A stretch of DNA of 28,081 nt. Source: Bacteroidaceae bacterium. GTDB taxonomy: Bacteria; Bacteroidota; Bacteroidia; Bacteroidales; Bacteroidaceae. Numbering within the stretch: the stretch's first letter is position 1; every line of letters starts with the position of its first letter. The position numbers and the translations under genes are program-made. Shown here piece after piece: positions 8,293 through 17,210 of this stretch. A model generated the notes under the pieces. That model was not told the DNA's origin. It saw only the letters and a list, made by a program, of their open reading frames with translations, and did no database searches. The stretch spans positions 1-28,081 of the forward strand of contig CAAGNV010000023.1 of the NCBI GenBank assembly GCA_900771425.1. The letters are read 5' to 3'.

Positions 8293-9993
8293 ATGAAACG
8301 GCACCCACATCTCGTCAACAAGGCAATAGCATATTATCTGGCGGCAAGTATCCTGTCGTCAATCGTCGTGCAGTTGAATACATTGGTCGATGGAGTCGTT
8401 GTCGGGCAGTATGTGAGCACCGATGCCTTCTCTGCCATCAACCTCTACACGCCTGTAGGACTTGTGGTTTCCTTCTTCTTCTCGATATTCTGTGGCGGGG
8501 CAAAAATACTGGCAGCACGTTCCATCGGCGAAAGGGACTTACAGAGAACCAACCACATCATGTCAACTGCGTTGGCTACGATGATACTGCTTGGGGTCAT
8601 AGGTGCCGTGGTCACGATTATGTTTAACGGCGAGATTGCCGACGTGGTTTGCCGTGAAAGTGCGTCAAGGGGTTATTTTATCGACTACCTGAAGATTATG
8701 GGTACATGCTGTATCTTCACCATATTCTGCACATACACGGGGTTTTCGGTCGATGTTGACGGCCGTCCGCGACTCTCGCTCATGGCCCACGTCATCTCTG
8801 CCGCTACCAACATCAGTCTCGACATACTCCTGGTCGGAGTGTTTGCCCTTGGGGTGAAAGGTGCAGCATGGGCTTCGATTGCCGCCTCGTGTGTCAGTTG
8901 CATCGTCTGTGGCAGCCATTACTTCAGCAAGCGTTGTTCATATCGTCTGCGCCCCGTCACGTTGTTCTCCTTCAAGTCATTAGGGTATAACGTCAGATAT
9001 GGCATTCCGTTGGCTGTCGGTTTCTTGGTCACGGTGCTGGTGGTCTTTTCGCTCAATACCATCATACAGAAGTGGCAGGGGGATGACGGACTGTTTGCCA
9101 TGTCGGTATGTATCAACATGATTACCATCGCAGTAATGCTCACAGGCGGACTTGGGTCGATGGTCCAGACCATAGGTGGATTCATGAAGGGTAGGAAGGA
9201 CACCACAGGTCTGCGTATGCTGGTTGACCGTGGTCTGCTGCTACTGTGCGTGTTCAGTGCATTGTTCGTCCTGGCTGTAGAGTTGTTCCCTGGACTCTTT
9301 GCAAGGATGTTCGGTGCCGACAACCCACACCTCATCGAATACACCTGTACCAGCCTGCGATGGTTCGGCTGTGTCTTCCCGGCTTTTCTGTTCTGTACGT
9401 TTATGGTGTATGTCTATCTGATGTCGGGGCGCAAGACGCTGGCATCGGTCACCATCCTCATATTCCTTGCTCTGATGGTGCCGTCCATACAGATATGGGC
9501 CGTGGTTACAGGCGATGCCCGTCTGTGGCATTCCTTCCTCGCTTCCGGCATAGCATCCATCTTAGTAGTAGCAGTCATATCCGAAATCATCAGATACCGT
9601 GAGAAGGGACTTTCACATATCACACTTATCCCATTGAAACAACGATATATACTCGACATCTCCGTCCGAAACAAGCAGGACAGCGTAGATGACGCGGTGG
9701 CAGAGTTGCGTGACAGACTCATCTCGATTTATGCAGACGAAGTCAAGACCTCGTGCATCTGCTCTCAAGTCAGGTCCGTGCTCCTGTCGGTTGTCTCGAA
9801 CAACAACGATGCTGACGGCAAGCGCCACATCGACCTCTCTGCACTGAATAAGGACGGAAACCTGATTGTGTCCATCACTCATGACGGCAAACACGCTGAC
9901 GTCATTCCTGATGGCGAATACAGTCCCGAAGTGGAGCATCGACACATGTTTGGGCAAGATATGATTGACCTGACGTGGCAGTTTAACATATAA
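8293..9993 (+). CDS. MATE-family efflux transporter with a C-terminal ATPase-like domain
   Basis: An inner-membrane antiporter of the MATE family, expected to export cationic or drug-like compounds using an ion gradient. About twelve hydrophobic helices fill residues 12-440 of 566, in two halves; KGAAWASIAASCVSC near 190-205 is typical of the family. The ATG at 8293 is preferred over the TTG at 8278 because AGGG precedes it. The last 110 residues (about 453-566) are soluble: a helical part, then ALNKDGNLIVSITHDGKHADV, which recalls a degenerate HATPase/RsbW-like fold (the N-box Glu and full G-box are not obvious). MATE proteins with such tails occur in other anaerobes by my recollection. The next gene starts 6 bp after its stop, so the two are co-transcribed. 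Confidence 0.85.
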   Translation: MKRHPHLVNKAIAYYLAASILSSIVVQLNTLVDGVVVGQYVSTDAFSAINLYTPVGLVVSFFFSIFCGGAKILAARSIGERDLQRTNHIMSTALATMILLGVIGAVVTIMFNGEIADVVCRESASRGYFIDYLKIMGTCCIFTIFCTYTGFSVDVDGRPRLSLMAHVISAATNISLDILLVGVFALGVKGAAWASIAASCVSCIVCGSHYFSKRCSYRLRPVTLFSFKSLGYNVRYGIPLAVGFLVTVLVVFSLNTIIQKWQGDDGLFAMSVCINMITIAVMLTGGLGSMVQTIGGFMKGRKDTTGLRMLVDRGLLLLCVFSALFVLAVELFPGLFARMFGADNPHLIEYTCTSLRWFGCVFPAFLFCTFMVYVYLMSGRKTLASVTILIFLALMVPSIQIWAVVTGDARLWHSFLASGIASILVVAVISEIIRYREKGLSHITLIPLKQRYILDISVRNKQDSVDDAVAELRDRLISIYADEVKTSCICSQVRSVLLSVVSNNNDADGKRHIDLSALNKDGNLIVSITHDGKHADVIPDGEYSPEVEHRHMFGQDMIDLTWQFNI

Positions 9994-9998
9994 ATAAA

Positions 9999-11639
9999 AT
10001 GGAATCGCTGATAAAGACATTAGAAAAAAGGTTCAAGGAGTCGTGGGACGAACCGGCATTAACAGACTATGGTTCAGACTTGACCATAAGATACGGCGAT
10101 GTGGCAAAACGCATCTCGTACCTCCATCTGCTGTTTGAACAAGTAGGAGTCAAACCCGGCGACAAGGTGGCTCTGTGTGACAAGAACAGCGCCAATTGGG
10201 CAATATCCATGCTTGCCATACTGACATACAGAGCCGTGGCTGTTCCGCTTCTTACCGATTACAGCAATGCTCAGTTGGTGATGCTTTGCGAACATTGCGG
10301 AGCCAAATTCATGGTAGGAAACAAGAAATTGTCCAAACTGTGGCCTGACGGCAAATGCCCGATGTACCTGCTTGATACGGAAGACCTGCTGCCGATGGTT
10401 CCGACAATACAGACCGACCAGATAGAGGAATCCCTGTTCAGTCGGCACCGTCAGCTCTATCCCGAAGGATACAGCAGGGAATCGATATCATACGAAGCCG
10501 AGGACTCGCTCGACGACATGATGCTGCTGAGTTATACCAGCAGTTCTACGGGAAACCCAAAGGGCGTCATGCTGTCATATAGGTCGTTGATGGAAAACAT
10601 AGTAATAGGCACCTATAGCGTGCCGATTACTAAAGGAGACAACGTACTCGCTATCCTGCCGCTGGCACACATGTTTGGACTCGTTTTCGACGTGCTCCTG
10701 CCTATTGTCGTCGGAGCTCATGTGTATATATTTAATAAACGTATGGTACCGCAGATGCTGCTCGAGGCATTGCAGACCGTGCGTCCACGAAGTCTGAGAA
10801 CCGTACCGATACTGATGGAGAAGATAGTGCAGAACAAGGTAAAGCCAGTACTCCAGCAGCACATGGAGAATAAACTGCTCAGACTGCCACTCGTCCGTCA
10901 GGTCATCTACCGTATGGCTGGTCGTAAACTGCGTGCAGCCTTCGGTGGCAACATCAGTCAGGTGGTGCTGGGGGGAGCAGCACTCAGCAAGGAGGCTGCA
11001 ACCATACTCCACAACATAGGCTTCCCCTACAGTGTCGGCTATGGCATGACCGAATGTGGTCCACTCATTGCTTTCAGCAGCAAGGGCAAGGTACCATTAG
11101 GCTCGTGCGGCAAGAAAATCGGAAACATCGAAGTGAAGATTCTCAGCGACGACCCTTCCACCGTTGCAGGCGAGATACTCGTGAGGGGAACCCACGTGAT
11201 GCTCGGCTATTACAACAATACAGAGGCTACCGATGATGTGATTGACGCTGACGGCTGGATGCACACAGGCGACTTGGGAGTAATTGACAACCACGGATTT
11301 ATCTACATCAAGGGACGCAAGAAAAACATGTTCCTAACCTCCAACGGCCAGAACATATACCCCGAAGAGGCAGAAGAACAGGTCGTCAGCCTCACGCCGT
11401 TCGACGAGTGCGTGGTGGTGCAGCGCGAAGGGCGTCTCGTTGCCCTCGTCTATGCGTCAGATGCCGTACTCAAGTCACGTAGCCTTACCCGCCAGCAACT
11501 GCAGCAGCATCTGGATGAATATTGTCAGACGGTAAATGCCCATCTGCCTAAATATTGTCAGTTGTACATGTTTGAGCAGCGAACTGAAGAATTCGAAAAG
11601 ACTCCAAAGAAGAATATCCGCCGCTTCCTGTACAAATAG
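9999..11639 (+). CDS. AMP-binding acyl-CoA synthetase-like protein
   Basis: A cytoplasmic ANL-superfamily enzyme that activates a carboxylic acid with ATP, most likely a long-chain fatty acid for transfer to CoA. Of 546 residues, the P-loop motif YTSSSTGNPKGV lies at about 179-190, the A5 motif GYGMTECGP at 347-355, HTGDLG with the ATP-ribose Asp at about 422-427, and the A8 hinge GRKKNMFLTSNGQNIYPEE about 437-456. The C-terminal A10 region reads KTPKKNIRRFLYK. In related long-chain enzymes the catalytic Lys sits before (V/I)(K/R)R; here Asn539 occupies that place and Lys538 is next to it. The gene starts 6 bp after the transporter, indicating one operon. Substrate is inferred from family only. 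Confidence 0.87.
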   Translation: MESLIKTLEKRFKESWDEPALTDYGSDLTIRYGDVAKRISYLHLLFEQVGVKPGDKVALCDKNSANWAISMLAILTYRAVAVPLLTDYSNAQLVMLCEHCGAKFMVGNKKLSKLWPDGKCPMYLLDTEDLLPMVPTIQTDQIEESLFSRHRQLYPEGYSRESISYEAEDSLDDMMLLSYTSSSTGNPKGVMLSYRSLMENIVIGTYSVPITKGDNVLAILPLAHMFGLVFDVLLPIVVGAHVYIFNKRMVPQMLLEALQTVRPRSLRTVPILMEKIVQNKVKPVLQQHMENKLLRLPLVRQVIYRMAGRKLRAAFGGNISQVVLGGAALSKEAATILHNIGFPYSVGYGMTECGPLIAFSSKGKVPLGSCGKKIGNIEVKILSDDPSTVAGEILVRGTHVMLGYYNNTEATDDVIDADGWMHTGDLGVIDNHGFIYIKGRKKNMFLTSNGQNIYPEEAEEQVVSLTPFDECVVVQREGRLVALVYASDAVLKSRSLTRQQLQQHLDEYCQTVNAHLPKYCQLYMFEQRTEEFEKTPKKNIRRFLYK

Positions 11640-11655
11640 TCATTTTACAACAAAA

Positions 11656-11682
11656 GCGCGTGACATGATTCATGCCACGCGC
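11656..11682. terminator. Stem-loop between convergent genes
   Basis: GCGCGTG (11656-11662) pairs with CACGCGC (11676-11682), and CATGA with TCATG inside, leaving a one-base loop. It lies 16 bp after the acyl-CoA-synthetase-like stop and 33 bp before the stop of the minus-strand gene, so it could serve both. There is no clean T tract. Confidence 0.6.
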
Positions 11683-11715
11683 GTATATACATTTGTATAA
11701 TAAAGGGAAGTGCTG

Positions 11716-12777
11716 TTAGAAAAGTTTGCGTGTGAGACGCAGTTCAATTACCGGGAATACCTTGGCACACTTGGCAATATCGACATAGTCGCCTACCTTG
11801 CCGCGTACGTGTTCAACATCCTTTGTCAGGTCGGTGCCGTCGTGGGTAATGACGCTCGGAGTGCCACCCCAGAAGAGGACTCCGCAGTCGAACGAGATGT
11901 GGTATTTGTCGCTGTTTTTCAGTAGTGAACCACCATAGCCGAATCCGAGGTACGGCTTGAACGAGTTGACCTTGGCGCGGGCTTTTACCATGCAGTCCTT
12001 GTCTGGCTCTACGATATATGGGTCGCCCTTCTTATGGAGCAAGTTACCCTCGCCGTCATAGATGTCCTTGGCATAATCGCCGAGGTGGATTCCCATGCGG
12101 CCGTAGTTGATGAACTTCTCGCCGATGGCAGGGTCGATGTAAAAATCATTATAGAGCGGAATGTCGTCGTTGTAACGGTCGTAGAGGTTGTTGTAGATGC
12201 ACACTGCCATGAGCGAACTCATGTCTTCGGTCGTGTTGTAGGCATCGCCAATCTCCGACTTGCCCCAGTAGAAACCGCCGGTAAAGTGCCAGTGCTTGTT
12301 ACGCAGCGGATAGACATCCAGCAACAACTTAAAGTTGGAATATGTAGGACGGCCAATCATATCTATTTGGTTGTCAACCTTATGACCGGTGAACTGACTG
12401 AGCAGTCCCGACAACTTCTCGAACTTGGAATGACTCGTTGCTTCATCTTCGCCGACCTGTACTCCGAAGTTCATCTTGTAGTGCCAGCTTGGCATGAAAC
12501 TGAATCCCGTACGCACGCATAGACTATTATTTATCTGTGTCGATAGGTCGAGACCGATACCCGTCGTTCCGGCTGTCACTCCGAGGTCGAGGTGCGAGAA
12601 AGGCGGTTCGACGGTTTCCACGTCAAAACTTTTGCCCACCTCAAGTTCCTCATTGCCTATTATGATTGAAGAATCAGGATTCGGGTGGTTTCTTATCTGT
12701 GCACATGCACTTGTGATGCTAAAAAAACACGCAATGACAAGCATTGACTTTACATTAGTAATCCTTTCGTTTTTCAT
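11716..12777 (-). CDS. Outer-membrane beta-barrel protein of unknown function
   Basis: The preferred start at 12777 gives 353 residues beginning MKNERITNVKSMLVIACFF, a signal peptide with likely cleavage after ACAQ; the upstream extension of 19 residues has no signal character. The body is rich in alternating polar/aromatic strands with short turns (DLGVTAGTTGIGLDLSTQ, LCVRTGFSF, KPYLGFGYGGSL, ISFDCGVLFWGG) and ends in FPVIELRLTRKLF, a terminal strand with aromatic final residue as in outer-membrane barrels. No enzymatic motif is visible. It is monocistronic, convergent with the acyl-CoA-synthetase-like gene and divergent from the coiled-coil lipoprotein gene. A specific family name cannot be given. 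Confidence 0.8.
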   Translation of the reverse strand: MKNERITNVKSMLVIACFFSITSACAQIRNHPNPDSSIIIGNEELEVGKSFDVETVEPPFSHLDLGVTAGTTGIGLDLSTQINNSLCVRTGFSFMPSWHYKMNFGVQVGEDEATSHSKFEKLSGLLSQFTGHKVDNQIDMIGRPTYSNFKLLLDVYPLRNKHWHFTGGFYWGKSEIGDAYNTTEDMSSLMAVCIYNNLYDRYNDDIPLYNDFYIDPAIGEKFINYGRMGIHLGDYAKDIYDGEGNLLHKKGDPYIVEPDKDCMVKARAKVNSFKPYLGFGYGGSLLKNSDKYHISFDCGVLFWGGTPSVITHDGTDLTKDVEHVRGKVGDYVDIAKCAKVFPVIELRLTRKLF

Positions 12778-12860
12778 TTTGTAAACAAATATTATGTTTG
12801 TTTGACTACTTACTGACAAGACTCTTTCACGCACGACTTTTCAACGCCAATCCGACCAGC

Positions 12861-12875
12861 GGTCAGCTCTTGACC
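12861..12875. promoter_or_regulatory. Possible operator upstream of the minus-strand barrel gene
   Basis: GGTCAGCTCTTGACC is a perfect 5-bp inverted repeat with a 5-bp spacer, 84 bp upstream of the ATG at 12777. Additional GACCAG words flank it (12854, 12872). No consensus TAnnTTTG was found on the minus strand here. The assignment is speculative. Confidence 0.3.
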
Positions 12876-13052
12876 AGACAGGACATTTCGTGACAGTCAG
12901 TGCCTTCAAATACCAGATGGATTGCATCCATTTCCACTTATCAGTGATATTTAACTGCTACAAAGTTCCGATAAAAATGCGAAATAGCAAAATATTTGTG
13001 CCCTTTTTTGAAAAAAAACATGTTTTGTTACTTACCTTTCAAAAAAAAAGAT

Positions 13053-13186
13053 TAAATTTGCACATTCTTTGGGGGTGTTATATACCGACATCTCAAACCG
13101 AATATATGTGAATGAATGAATAAGAACAATTAAATATTATCAACTAAATATTGTTAAACATTTTAATTAATTAAATTCAAACAAAC
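13053..13186 (+). promoter_or_regulatory. Promoter -7 box (TAAATTTG) and long AT-rich leader
   Basis: TAAATTTG at 13053-13060 fits the Bacteroidetes -7 box. A start near 13067 gives a leader of about 120 nt that is almost free of G and C in its last 60 nt (repeated AAT/TTAATTAA words). Such leaders are typical of highly expressed Bacteroidetes genes, where A/T-rich sequence replaces a Shine-Dalgarno. The gene-free stretch 12876-13052 shows nothing else recognisable. Confidence 0.6.
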
Positions 13187-15976
13187 ATGAGAAAAAGAAT
13201 TTTTAGTGGTATGCTATTGGTAGCTGCACTCGTAGCTTCTTCTAGCGTGTTTACATCTTGTAAGGATACTTACACAGATGACATCGCCGAAACTAAAGTT
13301 GAGCTCCAGAACCAGATCAACAATCTGGGTCAGAACCTCCAGGCACAAATCGACGCACTCAAGGCTGCACAGCAGCAGTGCAAGGAAAACTGCGCTGCAG
13401 CACAGCAGAATCTCCAGGATCAGATTGACGCTCTCAAGGCTGCTCTCGCTGCAAACAAGTCATGCGAATGCGACTGCGCTGCAATGAAGGCAGAAATTCA
13501 GGCTCTCAAGAACCAGATCTCAGCTCTCAACAACCTCGTGTCTGCACTCCAGGCTCAGGACGGTATCCTTTCAGACCGCATCACAGTTTTGGAAAACAAG
13601 TTCAATAACCTTGACCTCAGCCAGGTTGAAATCAACAAGACTGACATCCAGACTCTCTTCGGCAAGGTTAACGACCTTACAAGTCTCCTCAACGAAGTAA
13701 AGGCTACTGCTGACGCTGCAAAGGTTGCTGCTGACGCTGCTCAGACTGCTGCCGACAACGCTCAGGCTGCTGCTGTTGCTGCACAGACTGCTGCTGACAA
13801 CGCACAGGCTGCTGCTAACCAGGCTGCTGCTGATGCTGCTGTTGCTCAGGCTGACGCTGCTGCTGCACAGGCTGCTGCTCAGGCTGCACAGGCTGCTGCT
13901 GACGCTGCACAGACTGCTGCTGACGCTGCACAGGCAATGGCAACTCAGAATGCTGCTGACATCGCTGCAATCAAGACTCAGCTCCAGACAATCGAAAACA
14001 ACATCACTGACCTCCAGTCACGCGTTACAGTTCTCGAAGGCGACGTAGTTGTTGCAAAGGCTCAGGCTGACGCAGCTCTCGCACTCGCTAAGGAAGACAG
14101 CGTACGTATCGACGCTCTCGAAGCAGCTCTCGCAGCTCTCCCAGGCGCTCCTACATACGACGGCTACACTAAGGCTGAAATCGATTCAATGAAGAACGAA
14201 GTTGAGCAGGAAATCGCTGACGCTGCCAAGCTCGCTAAGAAGGCTGACGACCTCGCACTGAAGGCATACAACCTCGCTGACGACGCTAAGACAATCGCTA
14301 TCGAAGCTCTCAACAACGCAAAGGTTGCTCTCGACAAGATCGAAGCTCTCCGTCAGGCTATGGAAGCTGCTGACCAGGCACTTCAGGATCAGATCGACGA
14401 CATCAACGATGAACTCGCTGAAATCCAGGACAAGCTCGCTGACCTCGAGTACAACATCCTCAACATGGTTACAAACATCATCCTCCAGAGCACTGAAAAC
14501 CCTGTAACTGGTTCATTCAATACTCCATTCGGACTTTCTTCTAACCTCCTCTGCGCATTCTACGGCTACAACTCAGGTGCTGACATCAAGTTCCCATCTG
14601 ATGTTCTCCCAACAGAAGCTCAGGCTCTCCTCAACTACGAAGACTTCGAAATCTTCAACGGTGAAACTCTCGTTGACGACATGGAGAACGGTAAGGCTAA
14701 CCTCGGTACTCTCTACGCTACAATCAACCCTAGCACAGTTGACTTCGAAGGTCAGAAGCTCGCTCTCGAGACAAGTGCTGGTAACGAATCACCTGCAGTT
14801 CTCTCACCACTCCAGGCTTCTACAAAGGAAATCACATTCGGTGTAACTCGTGCTGCTGCTAATGGTTTCTACTCAGCTGACGCATACGTAAGCATTGACG
14901 ATGTTGAAAGCATCAAGCCAAATATCGACAAGGAAGCTCTCAAGAGCGTTGCTAAGAGCGCACTCAACAAGATCAAGGGTTCAGGCAATGCAAGCCTCGC
15001 TGGTCTGTACAAGGATCTCATGGCAAGCCTCAAGAACGTTATGCCTGCATACGCACTCAAGGCTACATGGACTGACGCTGACGGACAGGAAAAGAATATT
15101 TACTCACAGTACAACCTCGGTGTAACTGCTATCCAGCCAGCTTCATTCGAATTCCTCAAGGGCTTCGCTGCTCCTACATTCCCTGCATTCAACTTCGACT
15201 TCAACTTCAACCTCAAGGACGCTAACGTTCCAGAAATCTTCAACGCTGACTACTATGTAGTAACAGACGCTGACGGTAAGTTCGCTGGTGTTTATCCTAA
15301 TGAAGCAGATGCTCAGGCTCGCGCAGCAGAAGTTGCAGGTGCTTATTCTAAGATCAACCAGAACGACCTCTCTACATACTGGGATCTCGTTGACCGTATC
15401 AACAAGCAGCTCATCCCTTCTGTTGAATACAACATCAACTACCTCCAGCAGCAGCTCCAGGATCAGTTCAAGGATAAGTTCTCTGACGTTGTTGACCGCG
15501 TTAACAACCTCATCAACAAGTTCAATGGCAAGTTCTCTAACATCAACCAGTACCTCCAGCCAGCTCTCATCTACCAGACTAAGGAAGGTGCATGGGTAAA
15601 TGCAAGTAACGTATGGCTCGCTCCAACTCCAGTTCCTGCAAACGGTGTATTCATGATTGAACCAACTTCATTCACAGCTGAACTCATCGCTCCTGCTTAT
15701 AAGAAGTATGTTGCCGTAACTAACGTTTACGACGCAAACGACCTCTCTAAGAACGCACAGGCTGGCAATGAAGACTGTAAGGGTTACCTCCAGACTGCTA
15801 ACGGTCTTAAGTCTTATGGCACCGGTCTTGCAAGCTTCGACTCAGTATTTAGCGGTGTTAAGGACGTTCTCTTCCAGATGACTGCTCCTGCAGGTTACAT
15901 CTACGAAGTAACTTACGCTGCAGTTGACTACAGCGGTAAGACTGTTTGCAACAAGTACTACTTCAAGACTATTTAA
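13187..15976 (+). CDS. Abundant surface lipoprotein with long Ala-rich coiled coil
   Basis: A 929-residue protein with a lipoprotein signal (VFTSC, Cys25). Residues 33-125 and 255-430 are classic coiled coil (LQNQINNLGQNLQAQIDALK and similar). Between them, residues 183-252 are ten uninterrupted Ala-rich heptads of the type DAAQTAA/DNAQAAA, an Ala-coil. Cysteines cluster at 65, 69, 93, 95 and 97 (CKENC, CECDC). Residues from about 435 to the end form a globular, probably beta-rich part without a family I recognise. Codon choice is extreme (CTC for Leu, GCT/GCA for Ala, AAG for Lys, AAC for Asn), suggesting very high expression. The OmpA gene follows after 36 bp. A structural envelope role, such as a filament or layer protein tethered by lipid, is inferred. 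Confidence 0.82.
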   Translation: MRKRIFSGMLLVAALVASSSVFTSCKDTYTDDIAETKVELQNQINNLGQNLQAQIDALKAAQQQCKENCAAAQQNLQDQIDALKAALAANKSCECDCAAMKAEIQALKNQISALNNLVSALQAQDGILSDRITVLENKFNNLDLSQVEINKTDIQTLFGKVNDLTSLLNEVKATADAAKVAADAAQTAADNAQAAAVAAQTAADNAQAAANQAAADAAVAQADAAAAQAAAQAAQAAADAAQTAADAAQAMATQNAADIAAIKTQLQTIENNITDLQSRVTVLEGDVVVAKAQADAALALAKEDSVRIDALEAALAALPGAPTYDGYTKAEIDSMKNEVEQEIADAAKLAKKADDLALKAYNLADDAKTIAIEALNNAKVALDKIEALRQAMEAADQALQDQIDDINDELAEIQDKLADLEYNILNMVTNIILQSTENPVTGSFNTPFGLSSNLLCAFYGYNSGADIKFPSDVLPTEAQALLNYEDFEIFNGETLVDDMENGKANLGTLYATINPSTVDFEGQKLALETSAGNESPAVLSPLQASTKEITFGVTRAAANGFYSADAYVSIDDVESIKPNIDKEALKSVAKSALNKIKGSGNASLAGLYKDLMASLKNVMPAYALKATWTDADGQEKNIYSQYNLGVTAIQPASFEFLKGFAAPTFPAFNFDFNFNLKDANVPEIFNADYYVVTDADGKFAGVYPNEADAQARAAEVAGAYSKINQNDLSTYWDLVDRINKQLIPSVEYNINYLQQQLQDQFKDKFSDVVDRVNNLINKFNGKFSNINQYLQPALIYQTKEGAWVNASNVWLAPTPVPANGVFMIEPTSFTAELIAPAYKKYVAVTNVYDANDLSKNAQAGNEDCKGYLQTANGLKSYGTGLASFDSVFSGVKDVLFQMTAPAGYIYEVTYAAVDYSGKTVCNKYYFKTI

Positions 15977-16012
15977 TCAATCATAAACGAGAACATTTAA
16001 TAAAGACACATT

Positions 16013-17131
16013 ATGAATATAAAGAAAATCGTTTTGTCTTGCTTGCTGATGGTCGGTTTCTTGGCAGCATCAGCTCAGGAAGCAAAAACAGAATATGTGT
16101 TCAACCCTCACTGGTACATCCAGCTGCAGGGCGGTGGCCAGTACACTCTTGGTGAAGCAAAGTTCAAGGATCTCCTTTCTCCAAACGCACAGCTCGCTGT
16201 TGGCTATCAGTTCGACAAGGTAGTAGGTGCTCGTCTCGTTGCTAACGCATGGCAGAGCAAGGCTGGCTCAAGACTGTCTTTCGGTGATTATAAGTGGAAG
16301 TGGAACTATGTTGCTCCTACACTCGACTTCACATTCAACCTCTCAAACCTCTTCTGTGGTTTCAACCCTAAGCGCGTATTCAACTTCAGCGTATTCGCTG
16401 GTGCTGGTGCTAACATCGCATGGGATAACGACGAAGCTGCTGCAGCTGCTGCTGCAATGCCTATCAAGTCAGGCAGCGGTTCACTCGAATATCTCTGGGA
16501 CGAGACTGCTACACGTTTCGTTGGTCAGTTTGGTGTTGCTGCTGACTTCCGTCTCAGCGACGCTGTAAGCCTCGGTCTCGAACTCCAGGCTAACACACTC
16601 AACGACCACTACAACTCAAAGAAGGCTGAAAACTGGGATTGGTACTTCAACGCACTCGCTGGCGTTAAGATCAACCTTGGCAAGACTTACACTACACGTG
16701 TAATCCCACCAGTAGAACCACAGATCAAGTATGTTGACCGCATCGTTGAGAAGATCGTTGAAAAGCCAGTTCCTGTTCCAGCAGAACCTGCTAAGAAGAA
16801 CATCGCTGACCTCTATCACCAGGACATCTTCTTCACAATCAACTCTTCAGTTATCTCAAAGGCAGAGGATGCTAAGGTTAAGGAACTCTCTGAATACCTC
16901 AAGGCACACCCTGAAGCAAAGGTAGCTCTCGTTGGTTATGCTGACAAGGGTACAGGTAACCCTACAATCAACGCTCGTCTTTCTGCAGAACGCGCAGCAG
17001 CCGTTAAGAAGTCACTTATCACTAAGTACGGCATCGCTGAAAGCCGCATCACTGAAGACAGCAAGGGCGATACTTACCAGCCATATCCAGAGGCTGAAAA
17101 GAACCGTGTCACTGTTTGTGTTGTTGAATAA
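16013..17131 (+). CDS. OmpA-family outer-membrane protein
   Basis: Anchors the outer membrane to peptidoglycan. The signal peptide MNIKKIVLSCLLMVGFLAASAQ is followed by an N-terminal beta-barrel (about 25-225), a Pro/Val/Glu-rich linker (VIPPVEPQIKYVDRIVEKIV, then EKPVPVPAEP; about 230-259) and a C-terminal OmpA domain (about 265-372). The peptidoglycan-binding residues are present: Asp311 in GYADKGTG and Arg327 in LSAERAAAV. The length of 372 is normal for Bacteroidetes OmpA proteins. Codon bias is as strong as in the preceding lipoprotein gene, and the 36-bp gap without terminator indicates one transcript. The two products are likely abundant envelope partners. An intrinsic terminator follows 19 bp after the stop. 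Confidence 0.93.
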   Translation: MNIKKIVLSCLLMVGFLAASAQEAKTEYVFNPHWYIQLQGGGQYTLGEAKFKDLLSPNAQLAVGYQFDKVVGARLVANAWQSKAGSRLSFGDYKWKWNYVAPTLDFTFNLSNLFCGFNPKRVFNFSVFAGAGANIAWDNDEAAAAAAAMPIKSGSGSLEYLWDETATRFVGQFGVAADFRLSDAVSLGLELQANTLNDHYNSKKAENWDWYFNALAGVKINLGKTYTTRVIPPVEPQIKYVDRIVEKIVEKPVPVPAEPAKKNIADLYHQDIFFTINSSVISKAEDAKVKELSEYLKAHPEAKVALVGYADKGTGNPTINARLSAERAAAVKKSLITKYGIAESRITEDSKGDTYQPYPEAEKNRVTVCVVE

Positions 17132-17150
17132 TCAATATTAAACAATATTT

Positions 17151-17201
17151 GGCTCTGCCTACACCTTATTATATATATAAGGCACGGGCAGAGCCTTTTT
17201 T
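17151..17201 (+). terminator. Intrinsic terminator abutting the next gene
   Basis: GGCTCTGCC (17151-17159) pairs exactly with GGCAGAGCC (17187-17195), with an inner CCTTA/TAAGG pair, followed by six T (17196-17201). It should end the lipoprotein-ompA transcript. The T run is only 9 bp before the ATG at 17211. Confidence 0.92.
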
Positions 17202-17210
17202 ATGATTAAG

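Noticed and set aside
12782..12790. TAATATTTG on the minus strand as promoter of the barrel gene
   Set aside because: It is only a few bases from the start codon and has three rather than two bases between TA and TTTG.
12890..13111. 73-residue open frame upstream of the coiled-coil lipoprotein
   Set aside because: It runs over the -7 box and AT-rich promoter region of the next gene and has no protein-like features.
13700..13950. Ala-rich tract as a tandem DNA repeat error
   Set aside because: The reading frame and heptad phase are kept throughout with varied codons and residues, so it is a genuine coiled-coil coding segment.
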